Positions 7,138 to 15,531 of a stretch of 64,000 nucleotides of DNA are shown in pieces (the stretch's first letter is position 1; the number at the start of each line of letters is the position of its first letter). Origin of the DNA: UBA2450 sp045226015 (lineage in GTDB: Bacteria; Bacillota_I; Bacilli_A; RFN20; CAG-826); the NCBI GenBank assembly GCA_045226015.1, contig JBGVBY010000001.1, positions 1 to 64,000 on the forward strand, read 5' to 3'. The position numbers and the translations under genes are program-made. The notes under the pieces were generated by a model that ran no database searches, had not been told where the DNA came from, and worked only from the letters and a program-made list of their open reading frames with translations.

Positions 7138-7857
7138 TTAGCTACGAATACGGGATAAAAGGATACCTGCTGCGACAGATGCATTTAAAGAATTGACATG
7201 ACCATATTGAGGAATTTTAACAACATAGTCACTATTCTTCACAACAAGAGGAGAAACTCCTTTTCCTTCACTTCCAATTACGAGGCAAATTGGGAAATCA
7301 TATTTTAGTTTAGAATAATCAATAGTGGCACTTCCATCAGTGGACACAATCCAGAATCCATTATCTTTTAATTTTTGGATTGTTTGATTTACTGAACTAA
7401 TTAAGGCAACAGGAACATAATTAATCGCTCCTGCACTTGCTTTAGCAACTGTGGAATTAAGTTGCACTGAATTATGTTTAGGAAGAAGTACACCGCTAAC
7501 ATTAAAGACATCAGAACATCTTAATATGGCCCCAAGGTTATGCGTATCATTAATGCCGTCTAATAGAAGAATAATAGGAACTTCTACTTTTCTACTTCTT
7601 CGAATAATCTCATCTAAATCAAGATATTCATAAGGTTTAACTTCTGCCACTATTCCTTGATGAACTCCACCATTAGATTTAGATAACAATTCATTATTAG
7701 AAACAACCTTAATGTAAGGTTTATATTCATTAAACAAAGGGTTAATTTCTTTATCAGAAAAACCGTTCGCAATATAAATCTTAGTAACGCGACCTGCTCG
7801 TAAGGCTTCCTTTACAGGATTCCTGCCATAAATGATGTTAGGAGTATCGTTTTTCAT
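7138..7857 (-). CDS. rlmB: 23S rRNA 2'-O-methyltransferase RlmB-type (SPOUT)
   Basis: The 239-aa SpoU-family methyltransferase has an N-terminal substrate-binding domain (IIYGRNPVKEALRAGRV) and a C-terminal SPOUT knot. The three motifs are LDGINDTHNLGAILRCSDVF, LVIGSEGKGVS and HVNSLNASVAAGILLSRI. The family 2'-O-methylates a guanosine in 23S rRNA or tRNA; the exact site is inferred. It lies 12 nt after cysS and 36 nt before sigH, the standard Firmicute order, although no mrnC or yacP gene is present. Confidence 0.92.
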   Translation of the reverse strand: MKNDTPNIIYGRNPVKEALRAGRVTKIYIANGFSDKEINPLFNEYKPYIKVVSNNELLSKSNGGVHQGIVAEVKPYEYLDLDEIIRRSRKVEVPIILLLDGINDTHNLGAILRCSDVFNVSGVLLPKHNSVQLNSTVAKASAGAINYVPVALISSVNQTIQKLKDNGFWIVSTDGSATIDYSKLKYDFPICLVIGSEGKGVSPLVVKNSDYVVKIPQYGHVNSLNASVAAGILLSRIRS

Positions 7858-7869
7858 TTTGTATTTAAA

Positions 7870-9207
7870 TTACATTATACCTTTATCAATAAGGATTCTT
7901 CTTAATCGATCAGATTCTTCAAAATCTTTATTTTCTTTACTAATTAAGTAGTTTTTGTATGTATTTTTATCGTTTTCATCCATTTTCACATATGGAATAT
8001 CTAACCCTAAAACATAGAACATATCGTTAAGTGTTTTGAAGTAATCATTAAGCTTATTTAAGTCACTTTCTTTTTGTCGAATCTCGTTATTAGCAAGCTT
8101 AATGACGTTATACATTTCAGTTAATGCGTTAGCGGTATTTAAGTCATCCGCTAGAGCAGCTAAGAATGAATCAATGTAGGTTGGCTTTCCTTTTTCTAAA
8201 TCAACATCATTACTTTGAAGTTTTAAGGAGAGGAGTTTAACCACCATTTTCATCTTGTTAACTTCTTGAATTGCCGCATTAACTGTTTCATCAGTAAAGT
8301 TAACAGGTTGACGATAATGTGCACTTAAAATAACTAAGCGTGTAACCGCTCCACCATATTTTTCAATCATGTCTTTCGCGTAGATGACATTACCTAAACT
8401 CTTAGACATCTTTTCGTTACCAAAATTGATAAATGCATTGTGCATCCAATATTTAGCAATCTTATTTCCATGTGTAGCTTCACTTTGAGCAATTTCATTT
8501 TCATGATGTGGGAACTTTAAGTCATAACCACCACCATGAACATCAATATAGTGGCTTGGGAAGATTGTATCAATCATGACACAGCATTCTGTATGCCAGC
8601 CTGGTCTACCATTTCCCCAAGGTGAAGGCCAATTAATTCCTTCGCTTGTCTTTTTCCATAAAGCAAAATCTAAAGGTGACTCTTTTGAAGAATTCTCTTC
8701 AATACGAGCGCCTACCACTAAATCATCAATATTGATACCACTAAGCGCGCCATAGTCTTTGATTTTATTTACTCTAAAATAAACATCACCATCTACAACG
8801 TAAGCTGCGCCTATTTTTACAAGGTTATCAACATAATTAATAATCTTTTCAATATATTCAGTGACTTTAGGTGTAATAGAAGGAATATCACTTCCAATAG
8901 CCTTAGTGGCTTTTTTAAATTCTTGAATATAGAATTCAGTTAATTCTTTTTCAGTCTTATTTTCTTTTTTCGCTTCTTTGATGATTTTATCATCAACATC
9001 AGTGAAGTTAGATACATATGTAACTTTATATCCAACATATGTTAAAAACTTTCTGAAGACATCGAAAACCACTACTGGACGCATATTACCAATATGTGGG
9101 TAGTTATAGACTGTAGGTCCACAGACATACATTGATACTTCGTTCTTTTTTAGAGGTTCAAAGTTTTCAATTTTGTTAGATAAAGAGTTATATACTTTAA
9201 TTTCCAT
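7870..9207 (-). CDS. cysS: Cysteinyl-tRNA synthetase
   Basis: This 445-aa class I aminoacyl-tRNA synthetase has the HIGH-equivalent CGPTVYNYPHIGNMRP, zinc ligands CGP, GWHTECC and HHENE, and the KMSKS loop KMSKSLGN. The C-terminal helical and anticodon-binding part is shorter than the usual 460-470 aa but ends normally (SDRLRRILIDKGIM). A TATAAT box lies about 14 nt before the ATG. I see no T-box leader. It heads cysS-rlmB-sigH. Confidence 0.96.
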   Translation of the reverse strand: MEIKVYNSLSNKIENFEPLKKNEVSMYVCGPTVYNYPHIGNMRPVVVFDVFRKFLTYVGYKVTYVSNFTDVDDKIIKEAKKENKTEKELTEFYIQEFKKATKAIGSDIPSITPKVTEYIEKIINYVDNLVKIGAAYVVDGDVYFRVNKIKDYGALSGINIDDLVVGARIEENSSKESPLDFALWKKTSEGINWPSPWGNGRPGWHTECCVMIDTIFPSHYIDVHGGGYDLKFPHHENEIAQSEATHGNKIAKYWMHNAFINFGNEKMSKSLGNVIYAKDMIEKYGGAVTRLVILSAHYRQPVNFTDETVNAAIQEVNKMKMVVKLLSLKLQSNDVDLEKGKPTYIDSFLAALADDLNTANALTEMYNVIKLANNEIRQKESDLNKLNDYFKTLNDMFYVLGLDIPYVKMDENDKNTYKNYLISKENKDFEESDRLRRILIDKGIM

Positions 9208-9209
9208 AG

Positions 9210-9245
9210 ATAAGTAAAAAGATTATAGCATATTGCTACAATCTT
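9210..9245 (-). terminator. Terminator of the endonuclease gene
   Basis: A long hairpin with two internal mismatched bases, AAGATT-a-TAGCA-tat-TGCTA-c-AATCTT (9219-9245), is followed on the minus strand by TTTTACTTAT. It overlaps the TATAAT presumed to serve cysS. Confidence 0.55.
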
Positions 9246-9252
9246 CGTTTAA

Positions 9253-11076
9253 TTATTTGATTTCTTTTTTCTTTCTTAGAATACTCACTAAGATAATCGC
9301 GACAATTCCAGAAACCGCTAAAGCGGAGAGGATTACACTCGTAGTAAGTACATCTCCAGAGCATCCTTTTTTCTCGCTAGGAATAGGGGCGTTAGGAGTA
9401 TATCCCACTACTTCAAACGTTGCAGTCTTTCCTTCATATGTTACTGTAACAGTAATAAATCCGTTTTCTTCAACTTCAACAATATCAATTGCGATATCAT
9501 CAGTAATATCAACTTCGCTTTCATCACTATAAACTGCGATAACTTTAAGTCCGGTTAGATCAAGTCTTTCACCAACCCTATATGATGTCTTATCAGGAAG
9601 ACTATCAATATAAATACGAACTAGTTCTAATTGTTCTGGTTGAACAACAGTAATCTCATATTCAGCAGTTTTAGTTAAGTTTGTTTCCGTGTAACTAACA
9701 GTAACCGGTTGTAGTCCCACTGAATTCATATCATAGCCAGTAAATATAGCTTCATCAGTTACATCTTCTGTATCTAGATTACTATAATGAGCGGTGACAG
9801 TTGGCTTAACAAATGTATCCCCTACATTGTATGTAGAAGTTATATTGCTTAAGGAAATACTATCTAAAATTTTTAATGGTGTGGATTTAGCAACTTGAAC
9901 TGTGCAAGTTGAAGAATAAGTCACACCTTTAATAGTGACAGATGCAGTAATAATGGCGTTACCTTGACTAACAGCAGTAACTAAACCTGAACTACTAACA
10001 GTAGCAACACTTGTGTTATTACTAGTCCAACTAATTGTGCCTGTTCCATTTTTAATAGAGGCGTTAATTTGTTCTGTTTCACCTTCAAATAAGGAAATTG
10101 AAGATTTATCCAATTTAACTGATGGTTCATCTTCACCAACAACCGCATCATTTGTTCCATAGGAAGAATATCTTCCAGGAACCCAGTTTTCATACATAGA
10201 AGCGTTTTCATCACATAATGCTTTAACTGTGGTATTAAAGTTAGACCAAATTCTGGCAACATATTCTGGATGATCAACGAATGGATTACGATTACCTTGA
10301 AGATATTCCGCTCCATTATTACGGTTCATTTCATAAACGTTTGGGGAGTAATCAAAATGCCACTTAATTAAAGTGTTCATATTACCCATTAAATTATCAG
10401 GATTCGCGTTACTTGTTGAATGTGAGTCTGTATCAGTTAATCCTAATTGAGAATTAGCAACAACACTATAAAGGATGACTCTCGCGCATTCTCCTCTACA
10501 TTCTTTATCATATCCTGCAGTGTAAGGATCCCATCCTGCAGAGTTACTATTTTTACCTTCAACATAGAAGGAATTCCCTCTAGAAGAGTTTTCAGCAGCA
10601 ATGGTAGGTCTAGTATGAAGAACATCTGCTTCTACTTTTTTACCACCATGACTTTGTGGCCACATATGTTCTCTATTCCATCCAGTCGCAGCTGTCTTCG
10701 TATAGAAGCTAGCAACTTTCGTACCATATACTTGTCCGTTTTTATCTACTTGAGTGCTATTTAAATCATAGTCAGTATAAATATAGCAACTAGTATTAAT
10801 ACTAGTTCCCATTGTGCCATAGCCCATGGTTTTTTTTCTTTTGCTAGAGTTAATACTTTGAAGTTTGCTTAATAAATCAGATCCGCTTAAAGAATCAGTA
10901 ACTCCACTATAATAAGATGCAAATTCTTCAGGGGTATCACTCACTTCATAAGTAGTGTCAGGAGTGTAGTACGCCTTTACTTCTTCTTTAACGTTTTCTT
11001 TGACCATTAAAGGAGAAAGAGAAGCAAACGCTAAACCAAGGAAAGCAATACCAGACTTAAATACATTTTTATTCAT
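9253..11076 (-). CDS. Secreted endonuclease I-family nuclease with Ig-like repeats and membrane anchor
   Basis: The 607-aa surface protein begins with a signal peptide (residues 1-34). Residues about 40-270 are an endonuclease I domain, with the catalytic motif GWNREHMWPQSHGG, then DVLHTRPTIAAENSSRGN. Next come a BIG_2-type Ig domain (about 325-395: LDKSSISLFEGETEQI ... ATVSSSGLVTAVSQG) and two Ig-like domains of another type (about 400-478 and 483-560). The tail has a Cys-containing motif KKGCSGDV just before a transmembrane helix (about 575-598) and RKKKEIK. It probably degrades extracellular DNA or RNA for nucleotide scavenging. It is monocistronic with its own promoter and terminator. Confidence 0.88.
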   Translation of the reverse strand: MNKNVFKSGIAFLGLAFASLSPLMVKENVKEEVKAYYTPDTTYEVSDTPEEFASYYSGVTDSLSGSDLLSKLQSINSSKRKKTMGYGTMGTSINTSCYIYTDYDLNSTQVDKNGQVYGTKVASFYTKTAATGWNREHMWPQSHGGKKVEADVLHTRPTIAAENSSRGNSFYVEGKNSNSAGWDPYTAGYDKECRGECARVILYSVVANSQLGLTDTDSHSTSNANPDNLMGNMNTLIKWHFDYSPNVYEMNRNNGAEYLQGNRNPFVDHPEYVARIWSNFNTTVKALCDENASMYENWVPGRYSSYGTNDAVVGEDEPSVKLDKSSISLFEGETEQINASIKNGTGTISWTSNNTSVATVSSSGLVTAVSQGNAIITASVTIKGVTYSSTCTVQVAKSTPLKILDSISLSNITSTYNVGDTFVKPTVTAHYSNLDTEDVTDEAIFTGYDMNSVGLQPVTVSYTETNLTKTAEYEITVVQPEQLELVRIYIDSLPDKTSYRVGERLDLTGLKVIAVYSDESEVDITDDIAIDIVEVEENGFITVTVTYEGKTATFEVVGYTPNAPIPSEKKGCSGDVLTTSVILSALAVSGIVAIILVSILRKKKEIK

Positions 11077-11099
11077 AATAAAATCCCTTATTCACTCTT

Positions 11100-11127
11100 A
11101 TTATATCTTAATATGAATATTAAACAA
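11100..11127 (-). promoter_or_regulatory. Promoter of the endonuclease gene
   Basis: On the minus strand, -35 TTGTTT (11122-11127) and -10 TATAAT (11100-11105) are 16 bp apart, about 24 bp before the ATG. The SD is AAGGGA. Confidence 0.6.
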
Positions 11128-11132
11128 CCTAT

Positions 11133-11168
11133 AGAATATAAAAATGCATCTCATTAAAGAGATGCATT
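11133..11168 (-). terminator. Terminator of hydCBA
   Basis: AATGCATCTC-ATTAAA-GAGATGCATT forms a perfect 10-bp stem, followed on the minus strand by TTTTATATTC. It lies just after the hydA stop codon. Confidence 0.8.
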
Positions 11169-11180
11169 CTTGTTTAATTT

Positions 11181-12944
11181 TTATTTCTTGTCTGGGAATC
11201 TTTCACGATTCGCATCATAACTTGTATGTAAGAGTTCTTCAGCGAGTTCGCTACCAGGTTCACCTAAGAAGTTCTTATAAAGACTTTGGATGTCTTTATT
11301 GTTATGAGATTGTCTCACAACTTGTCTTTCATCTTCTTTATAGAGAACGCTTGCACGTTTTGCTCTATAAGTTTCTAAGATATCATCATCTTCGTTAGGT
11401 AAGAAGAGAGGTTTAACGTATGGTTGACCACCACCGTTAATACATCCACCTGGACAACACATGATTTCAATGAAAGCGTATGGGGATTTACCAGCTTTAA
11501 CTTCGTCAAGAAGTGCTTTCGCGTTTTTCATACCACTTGTAACCGCAACTTTAATAGTTGTACCATTAACATCGATACTTGCTTCTTTAACGCCTTCTAA
11601 ACCTCTAACAGCTTCGAAAGTAATTTGTTCGTGTTCTTTTCCAGTAAGCCAGAAATAGGCTGTACGTAAAGCGGCTTCCATAACTCCACCAGTGACACCA
11701 AAGATGACACCAGCGCCACTATATTCACCTAATAAATCTTGATCAAATTCTTCCTCTGGAAGTCTTTGCCAGTTGATACCACTACGCTTAATGAGTTTAG
11801 CGAGTTCTCTAGTTGTAAGAACTGCATCGACATCATTAGGCATTTCTTTACGTTGTCTTTCATATTTCTTAGCAACGCAAGGCATGATAGAAACGTTAAA
11901 GATTTCACTTGGATCAATTTCATGAGTCTTAGCGAAATAAGACTTAATAATTGCACCCATCATCATATGAGGTGATTTACATGTAGAGACATGAGGAATC
12001 ACTTCTGGATAATAGTATTCAAGATAGTTGATCCATCCTGGAGAACAGGATGTGATTTGTGGAAGAACACCTTTGTTTTTAATTCTTTGAAGTAATTCAT
12101 GGGCTTCTTCCATAATGGTTAAGTCCGCTGCAAAGTTGGTGTCAAAGACACGGTAGAAACCAAGTCTATGAAGAGCAGCCACCATTTTACCTGTTCCTGG
12201 AGTGCCGATCTTTTCACCGAATTCTTCAGCGATCGCACTTCTAACTGCAGGAGCAGTTTGAACGATAACTTTCTTGCCAGCTCTAAGAGCAGCGTCAACT
12301 TTATCGATTTCACTATGTTCCATTAAAGCACCAGTTGGACAAACGTTCACACATTGACCACATTGTAAACATGGAGAATTAGCAAAGCTTCTATTTCCTA
12401 CAGGAGACACAATTGTCTTAAATCCACGGTTTTCAAATCCTAAGATTGAAATACCTTGGGCTTCTTTACATCTTTCGATACATCTACCACATAAGATACA
12501 TTTAGATGTATCTCTAATTAAGCCTGGAGCTAATGTATCAATAGTTGAAGGAGTTTGACTTCCTTCATACATTCCGTCTCTAGCACCAACAAGCTTAGAG
12601 ACTTCTAATAATTCACAATGTCCATTTTTCTCACATTGTAAGCAGTTTTTGTGGTGATTAGAGAGGATAAGTTCAACACTCGCTCTTCTAGCTTCAACAG
12701 CTTTAGGAGAAGAAATAATAATTTCCATTCCTTCGTTAACTGGATAAACACAGCTAGCGACGAGTCCTCTAGCACCTTTAACTTCGACAAGACATACTCT
12801 ACAGCTAGCTCTAGAGCATTTACCGTTATTAAATGCACATAAAGAAGGAATATTGAAACCACATTTTTTCGCAGCTTCTAAGATTGTTAAACCAGCTTCC
12901 ACTTGGAATGGTTGACCATCAATTTTAATGTTAACTAACGCCAT
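11181..12944 (-). CDS. hydA: [FeFe]-hydrogenase catalytic subunit of an electron-bifurcating HydABC complex
   Basis: The 587-aa subunit makes H2 from protons. Residues 1-80 hold a plant-type [2Fe-2S] domain (CRVCLVEVKG). A His/Cys [4Fe-4S] site (HHKNCLQCEKNGHC, about 97-110) and two ferredoxin clusters (CILCGRCIERC; CLQCGQCVNVCP) follow. The H-cluster domain has all three signatures: TSCSPGWINY, MPCVAKKYE and EIMCCPGGCINGGGQP. The C-terminal extension (about 520-587) is usual for group A3 NAD-linked enzymes. HydB and HydC homologues directly upstream support the trimeric bifurcating type, which couples NADH and reduced ferredoxin to H2. Maturases HydEFG are not in this window. Confidence 0.96.
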   Translation of the reverse strand: MALVNIKIDGQPFQVEAGLTILEAAKKCGFNIPSLCAFNNGKCSRASCRVCLVEVKGARGLVASCVYPVNEGMEIIISSPKAVEARRASVELILSNHHKNCLQCEKNGHCELLEVSKLVGARDGMYEGSQTPSTIDTLAPGLIRDTSKCILCGRCIERCKEAQGISILGFENRGFKTIVSPVGNRSFANSPCLQCGQCVNVCPTGALMEHSEIDKVDAALRAGKKVIVQTAPAVRSAIAEEFGEKIGTPGTGKMVAALHRLGFYRVFDTNFAADLTIMEEAHELLQRIKNKGVLPQITSCSPGWINYLEYYYPEVIPHVSTCKSPHMMMGAIIKSYFAKTHEIDPSEIFNVSIMPCVAKKYERQRKEMPNDVDAVLTTRELAKLIKRSGINWQRLPEEEFDQDLLGEYSGAGVIFGVTGGVMEAALRTAYFWLTGKEHEQITFEAVRGLEGVKEASIDVNGTTIKVAVTSGMKNAKALLDEVKAGKSPYAFIEIMCCPGGCINGGGQPYVKPLFLPNEDDDILETYRAKRASVLYKEDERQVVRQSHNNKDIQSLYKNFLGEPGSELAEELLHTSYDANRERFPDKK

Positions 12945-12964
12945 AAGTAGTTTTCCTCCTTCCT

Positions 12965-14869
12965 TTAGTCCTTAATAACTGCACCGAAGCGACAGTTAGA
13001 TAGACATAATCCACATTTAACACAGTTGTCTGGGTTAATTCTATGGACACGCATTGGTAAGTTAGCAGGCTTACCTGCTGGAACGATATCAGTCTTGATA
13101 ATTGTATTAGCAGGACAGTTACGAGCACACATTCCACAGCCAACACATTTATCTTCTAAAATCTTGTATTGCATTAAGCTCTTACAGACATGAGCAGGAC
13201 ATTTCTTATCAACGATATGCGCGACATATTCATCATAGAATGCGTTCATTGTGGATAAGATTGGGTTAGGAGCAGTTTGTCCTAAACCACATAAGGAATT
13301 GCTCTTAATCACATTAGCGAGACTCTTGAGTTCTTCAAGATCTTGCATTGTGCCTTTACCATCAGTAATCTTCTCTAAGAGTTCTAAGCAACGTTTAGTG
13401 CCGATTCTACATGGAGAACATTTACCACAGGATTCATCGCAGATGAATGTCATATAGAATTTTGCGACATCCACCATACAGTTATCTTCATCCATAACAA
13501 TCGCTCCACCTGAACCCATCATAGATCCAGCAGCGATTAAGTTATCGTAATCGATAGGAGTGTCTAAGTCTTTTTCGGTTAAACATCCTCCGGAAGGTCC
13601 ACCAGTTTGAATGGCTTTGAACTTCTTACCGTTAGGAATTCCTCCACCGATATCAAAGATTAATTGTCTTAATGTAATTCCCATAGGAACTTCAACAAGT
13701 CCTACGTTATTAACTTTGCCACCTAAGGCAAAGACTTTTGTACCTTTAGATTTTTCTGTACCAATTTTCGCGTATTCCGCTGCACCATTAAGAAGGATAT
13801 ATGGTACGTTAGCGAGTGTTTCTACGTTATTGATAACAGATGGTTTTCCCCATAAGCCTTTAACAGCTGGGAAAGGAGGACGTGGACGAGGCATACCTCT
13901 TTGTCCTTCAATAGAGTTAAGTAATGCAGTTTCTTCACCACACACGAACGCACCCGCACCAAGTCTAATGTGACAATGGAATGAGAAGTCAGTGCCTAAG
14001 ATGTTATCTCCTAAGAGGCCCATTTCTTCACATTGTTTAATCGCGTTCTTAAGTCTATTTACGGCGATAGGATATTCAGCACGGATATAGAAATAACCGT
14101 TTTTCGCCCCAATCGCATAGCCTTCAATCATCATACCTTCGATGACGTTAATTGGGTTACCTTCGATGATGGAACGATCCATAAATGCACCTGGATCACC
14201 TTCGTCACCGTTACAGACGACATATTTTTCATCGCTTTGAACGTCATAAGCGAATTGCCATTTTCTTCCGGTTGGGAAGCCAGCGCCTCCTCTACCACGA
14301 AGTCCACTATTTAAGACTTCAGTAATGACATCTTGACGAGACATATGAAGCGCTTTATTTAAGGCTAAGAAAGCTCCGTGACCAATAGCTTCATTAATGT
14401 CTTCTGGGTTAATTTCTGCATTACCCTTTAAAGCGATATCTCTTTTTTGTAATTTGTAGAAGTTAATTTCATGTTGTCTAGCAACACGAGCTTTTGTTTG
14501 AGGATCAACAAAGAGTAATCTTTCAACGACTTCTCCATTAATGATATCTTTTTCAATAATTTCTTCAGCATCTTCAACTTTAACTTTTGTGTATAAAGTT
14601 TCTTCTGGGAAGATTTTAACGAATGGACCTTGGGAACAGAATCCGAAACATCCAACGATATTCGCGGTAACTTTTCCTTCAAGTCCCTTTTCTTTAATGA
14701 GAACATTTAATCTATCTAATAATTCTTGGCTATTAGAAGATAAACATCCTGTACCACCACAGACGACAATTGCTTTTTTGCCTTCTTCGCAGTGGAATTT
14801 CTTATCTAAACAAGAAGCGAGATGTTCATGAGTCTTGATTAATTCTTCGCTAGTTTTAATTTTAACCAT
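12965..14869 (-). CDS. hydB: NuoF-like flavin subunit HydB of bifurcating hydrogenase
   Basis: The 634-aa protein has an N-terminal thioredoxin-like [2Fe-2S] domain (VVCGGTGCLSSNS ... GCFGFCSQGP), then a NuoF core with NADH/FMN motifs LRGRGGAGFPTGRKW and VCNGDEGDPGAFMDR. A [4Fe-4S] site follows (ESCGKCSPCRIGTKRCLELL). At the C-terminus are two ferredoxin clusters (CVGCGMCARNCP; CVKCGLCLSNC). This is the FMN-containing subunit where NADH and ferredoxin electrons meet. It is 2 nt from hydC and 20 nt from hydA, with good SD sites. Confidence 0.95.
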   Translation of the reverse strand: MVKIKTSEELIKTHEHLASCLDKKFHCEEGKKAIVVCGGTGCLSSNSQELLDRLNVLIKEKGLEGKVTANIVGCFGFCSQGPFVKIFPEETLYTKVKVEDAEEIIEKDIINGEVVERLLFVDPQTKARVARQHEINFYKLQKRDIALKGNAEINPEDINEAIGHGAFLALNKALHMSRQDVITEVLNSGLRGRGGAGFPTGRKWQFAYDVQSDEKYVVCNGDEGDPGAFMDRSIIEGNPINVIEGMMIEGYAIGAKNGYFYIRAEYPIAVNRLKNAIKQCEEMGLLGDNILGTDFSFHCHIRLGAGAFVCGEETALLNSIEGQRGMPRPRPPFPAVKGLWGKPSVINNVETLANVPYILLNGAAEYAKIGTEKSKGTKVFALGGKVNNVGLVEVPMGITLRQLIFDIGGGIPNGKKFKAIQTGGPSGGCLTEKDLDTPIDYDNLIAAGSMMGSGGAIVMDEDNCMVDVAKFYMTFICDESCGKCSPCRIGTKRCLELLEKITDGKGTMQDLEELKSLANVIKSNSLCGLGQTAPNPILSTMNAFYDEYVAHIVDKKCPAHVCKSLMQYKILEDKCVGCGMCARNCPANTIIKTDIVPAGKPANLPMRVHRINPDNCVKCGLCLSNCRFGAVIKD

Positions 14870-14871
14870 GA

Positions 14872-15357
14872 TTATTTTGCCTCCTTATTTCTGAATTCGT
14901 TGATAATGTTTTCAACTTGGCTAACTTGAACCATTGGATAAACTTTTCCGTTAATAGAGACGGCTGGAGCAATTGCACATGCTCCGACGCATCTAAGAGC
15001 GTCTAAAGTGAATAATCCATCTTCAGTAGTTTCACCTGGTTTGATATGTAAGAGTTCTTCAAATTTGTCTAACACTAATTGAGAACCTTTAACGTAACAA
15101 GCTGTTCCTAAGCAAACTCCAATGACGTATTTTCCTTTTGGAGTAAGTGAGAAGAAAGAATAGAAGGTGACAACACCATAAATTTCACTCACAGGAATAC
15201 CTGTTAAATCTGAGACTAATTCTTGGACTTCTAGAGGGATATAACCATATTCCTTTTGAATATCAGAAAGAATCATCATAAGAGGAGTGCCTTCGTTCTT
15301 ATAACGATATACAATCTCAGTGATTTGTTTGACAGCTGCGCTTTGTAAACGTGCCAT
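14872..15357 (-). CDS. hydC: NuoE-like [2Fe-2S] subunit HydC of bifurcating hydrogenase
   Basis: The 161-aa thioredoxin-like [2Fe-2S] protein matches the NuoE/HndA family: IQKEYGYIPLEVQELVSDL, YGVVTFYSFF, and the four cluster cysteines in GVCLGTACYVKG and LRCVGACAIAP. It is the first gene of hydC-hydB-hydA and starts behind AAGGAGGAAG. It carries electrons between NADH and the HydB flavin. Confidence 0.95.
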   Translation of the reverse strand: MARLQSAAVKQITEIVYRYKNEGTPLMMILSDIQKEYGYIPLEVQELVSDLTGIPVSEIYGVVTFYSFFSLTPKGKYVIGVCLGTACYVKGSQLVLDKFEELLHIKPGETTEDGLFTLDALRCVGACAIAPAVSINGKVYPMVQVSQVENIINEFRNKEAK

Positions 15358-15401
15358 AAACTTCCTCCTTAAATATTACTTTGTAATAAAGTAGCGATAT
15401 T

Positions 15402-15430
15402 ATTGTAAGAAATCTAAAAAGTGATATCAA
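15402..15430 (-). promoter_or_regulatory. Promoter of hydCBA
   Basis: On the minus strand, -35 TTGATA (15425-15430) and -10 TACAAT (15402-15407) are exactly 17 bp apart, about 45 bp before hydC. It lies downstream of two terminators, so hydCBA is transcribed independently of preTA. Confidence 0.7.
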
Positions 15431-15432
15431 TT

Positions 15433-15463
15433 AAAAAAACACGATTTGGTTAACAAATCATGT
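15433..15463 (-). terminator. Second terminator between preA and hydC
   Basis: On the minus strand, ACATGATTTG-GTTAA-type loop-CAAATCGTGT forms a 10-bp stem with one G-T pair, directly followed by seven T's. It is immediately upstream of the hydC -35 box and forms a tandem pair with the terminator at 15490-15517. Confidence 0.8.
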
Positions 15464-15489
15464 TATATATTTTAATTGAGTTATTAGAC

Positions 15490-15517
15490 AAATAAAAAAG
15501 GGACCTTAAGGTCCCTT
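15490..15517 (-). terminator. Terminator of preTA
   Basis: AAGGGACC-TTAA-GGTCCCTT forms a perfect 8-bp stem, followed on the minus strand by TTTTTATT. It is 15 nt after the preA stop codon. Confidence 0.85.
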
Positions 15518-15531
15518 GGTTACTTTAGTAA

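Noticed and set aside
9208..9252. T-box riboswitch upstream of cysS
   Set aside because: The upstream gap is only about 45 nt and holds a simple hairpin; there is no room for a T-box.
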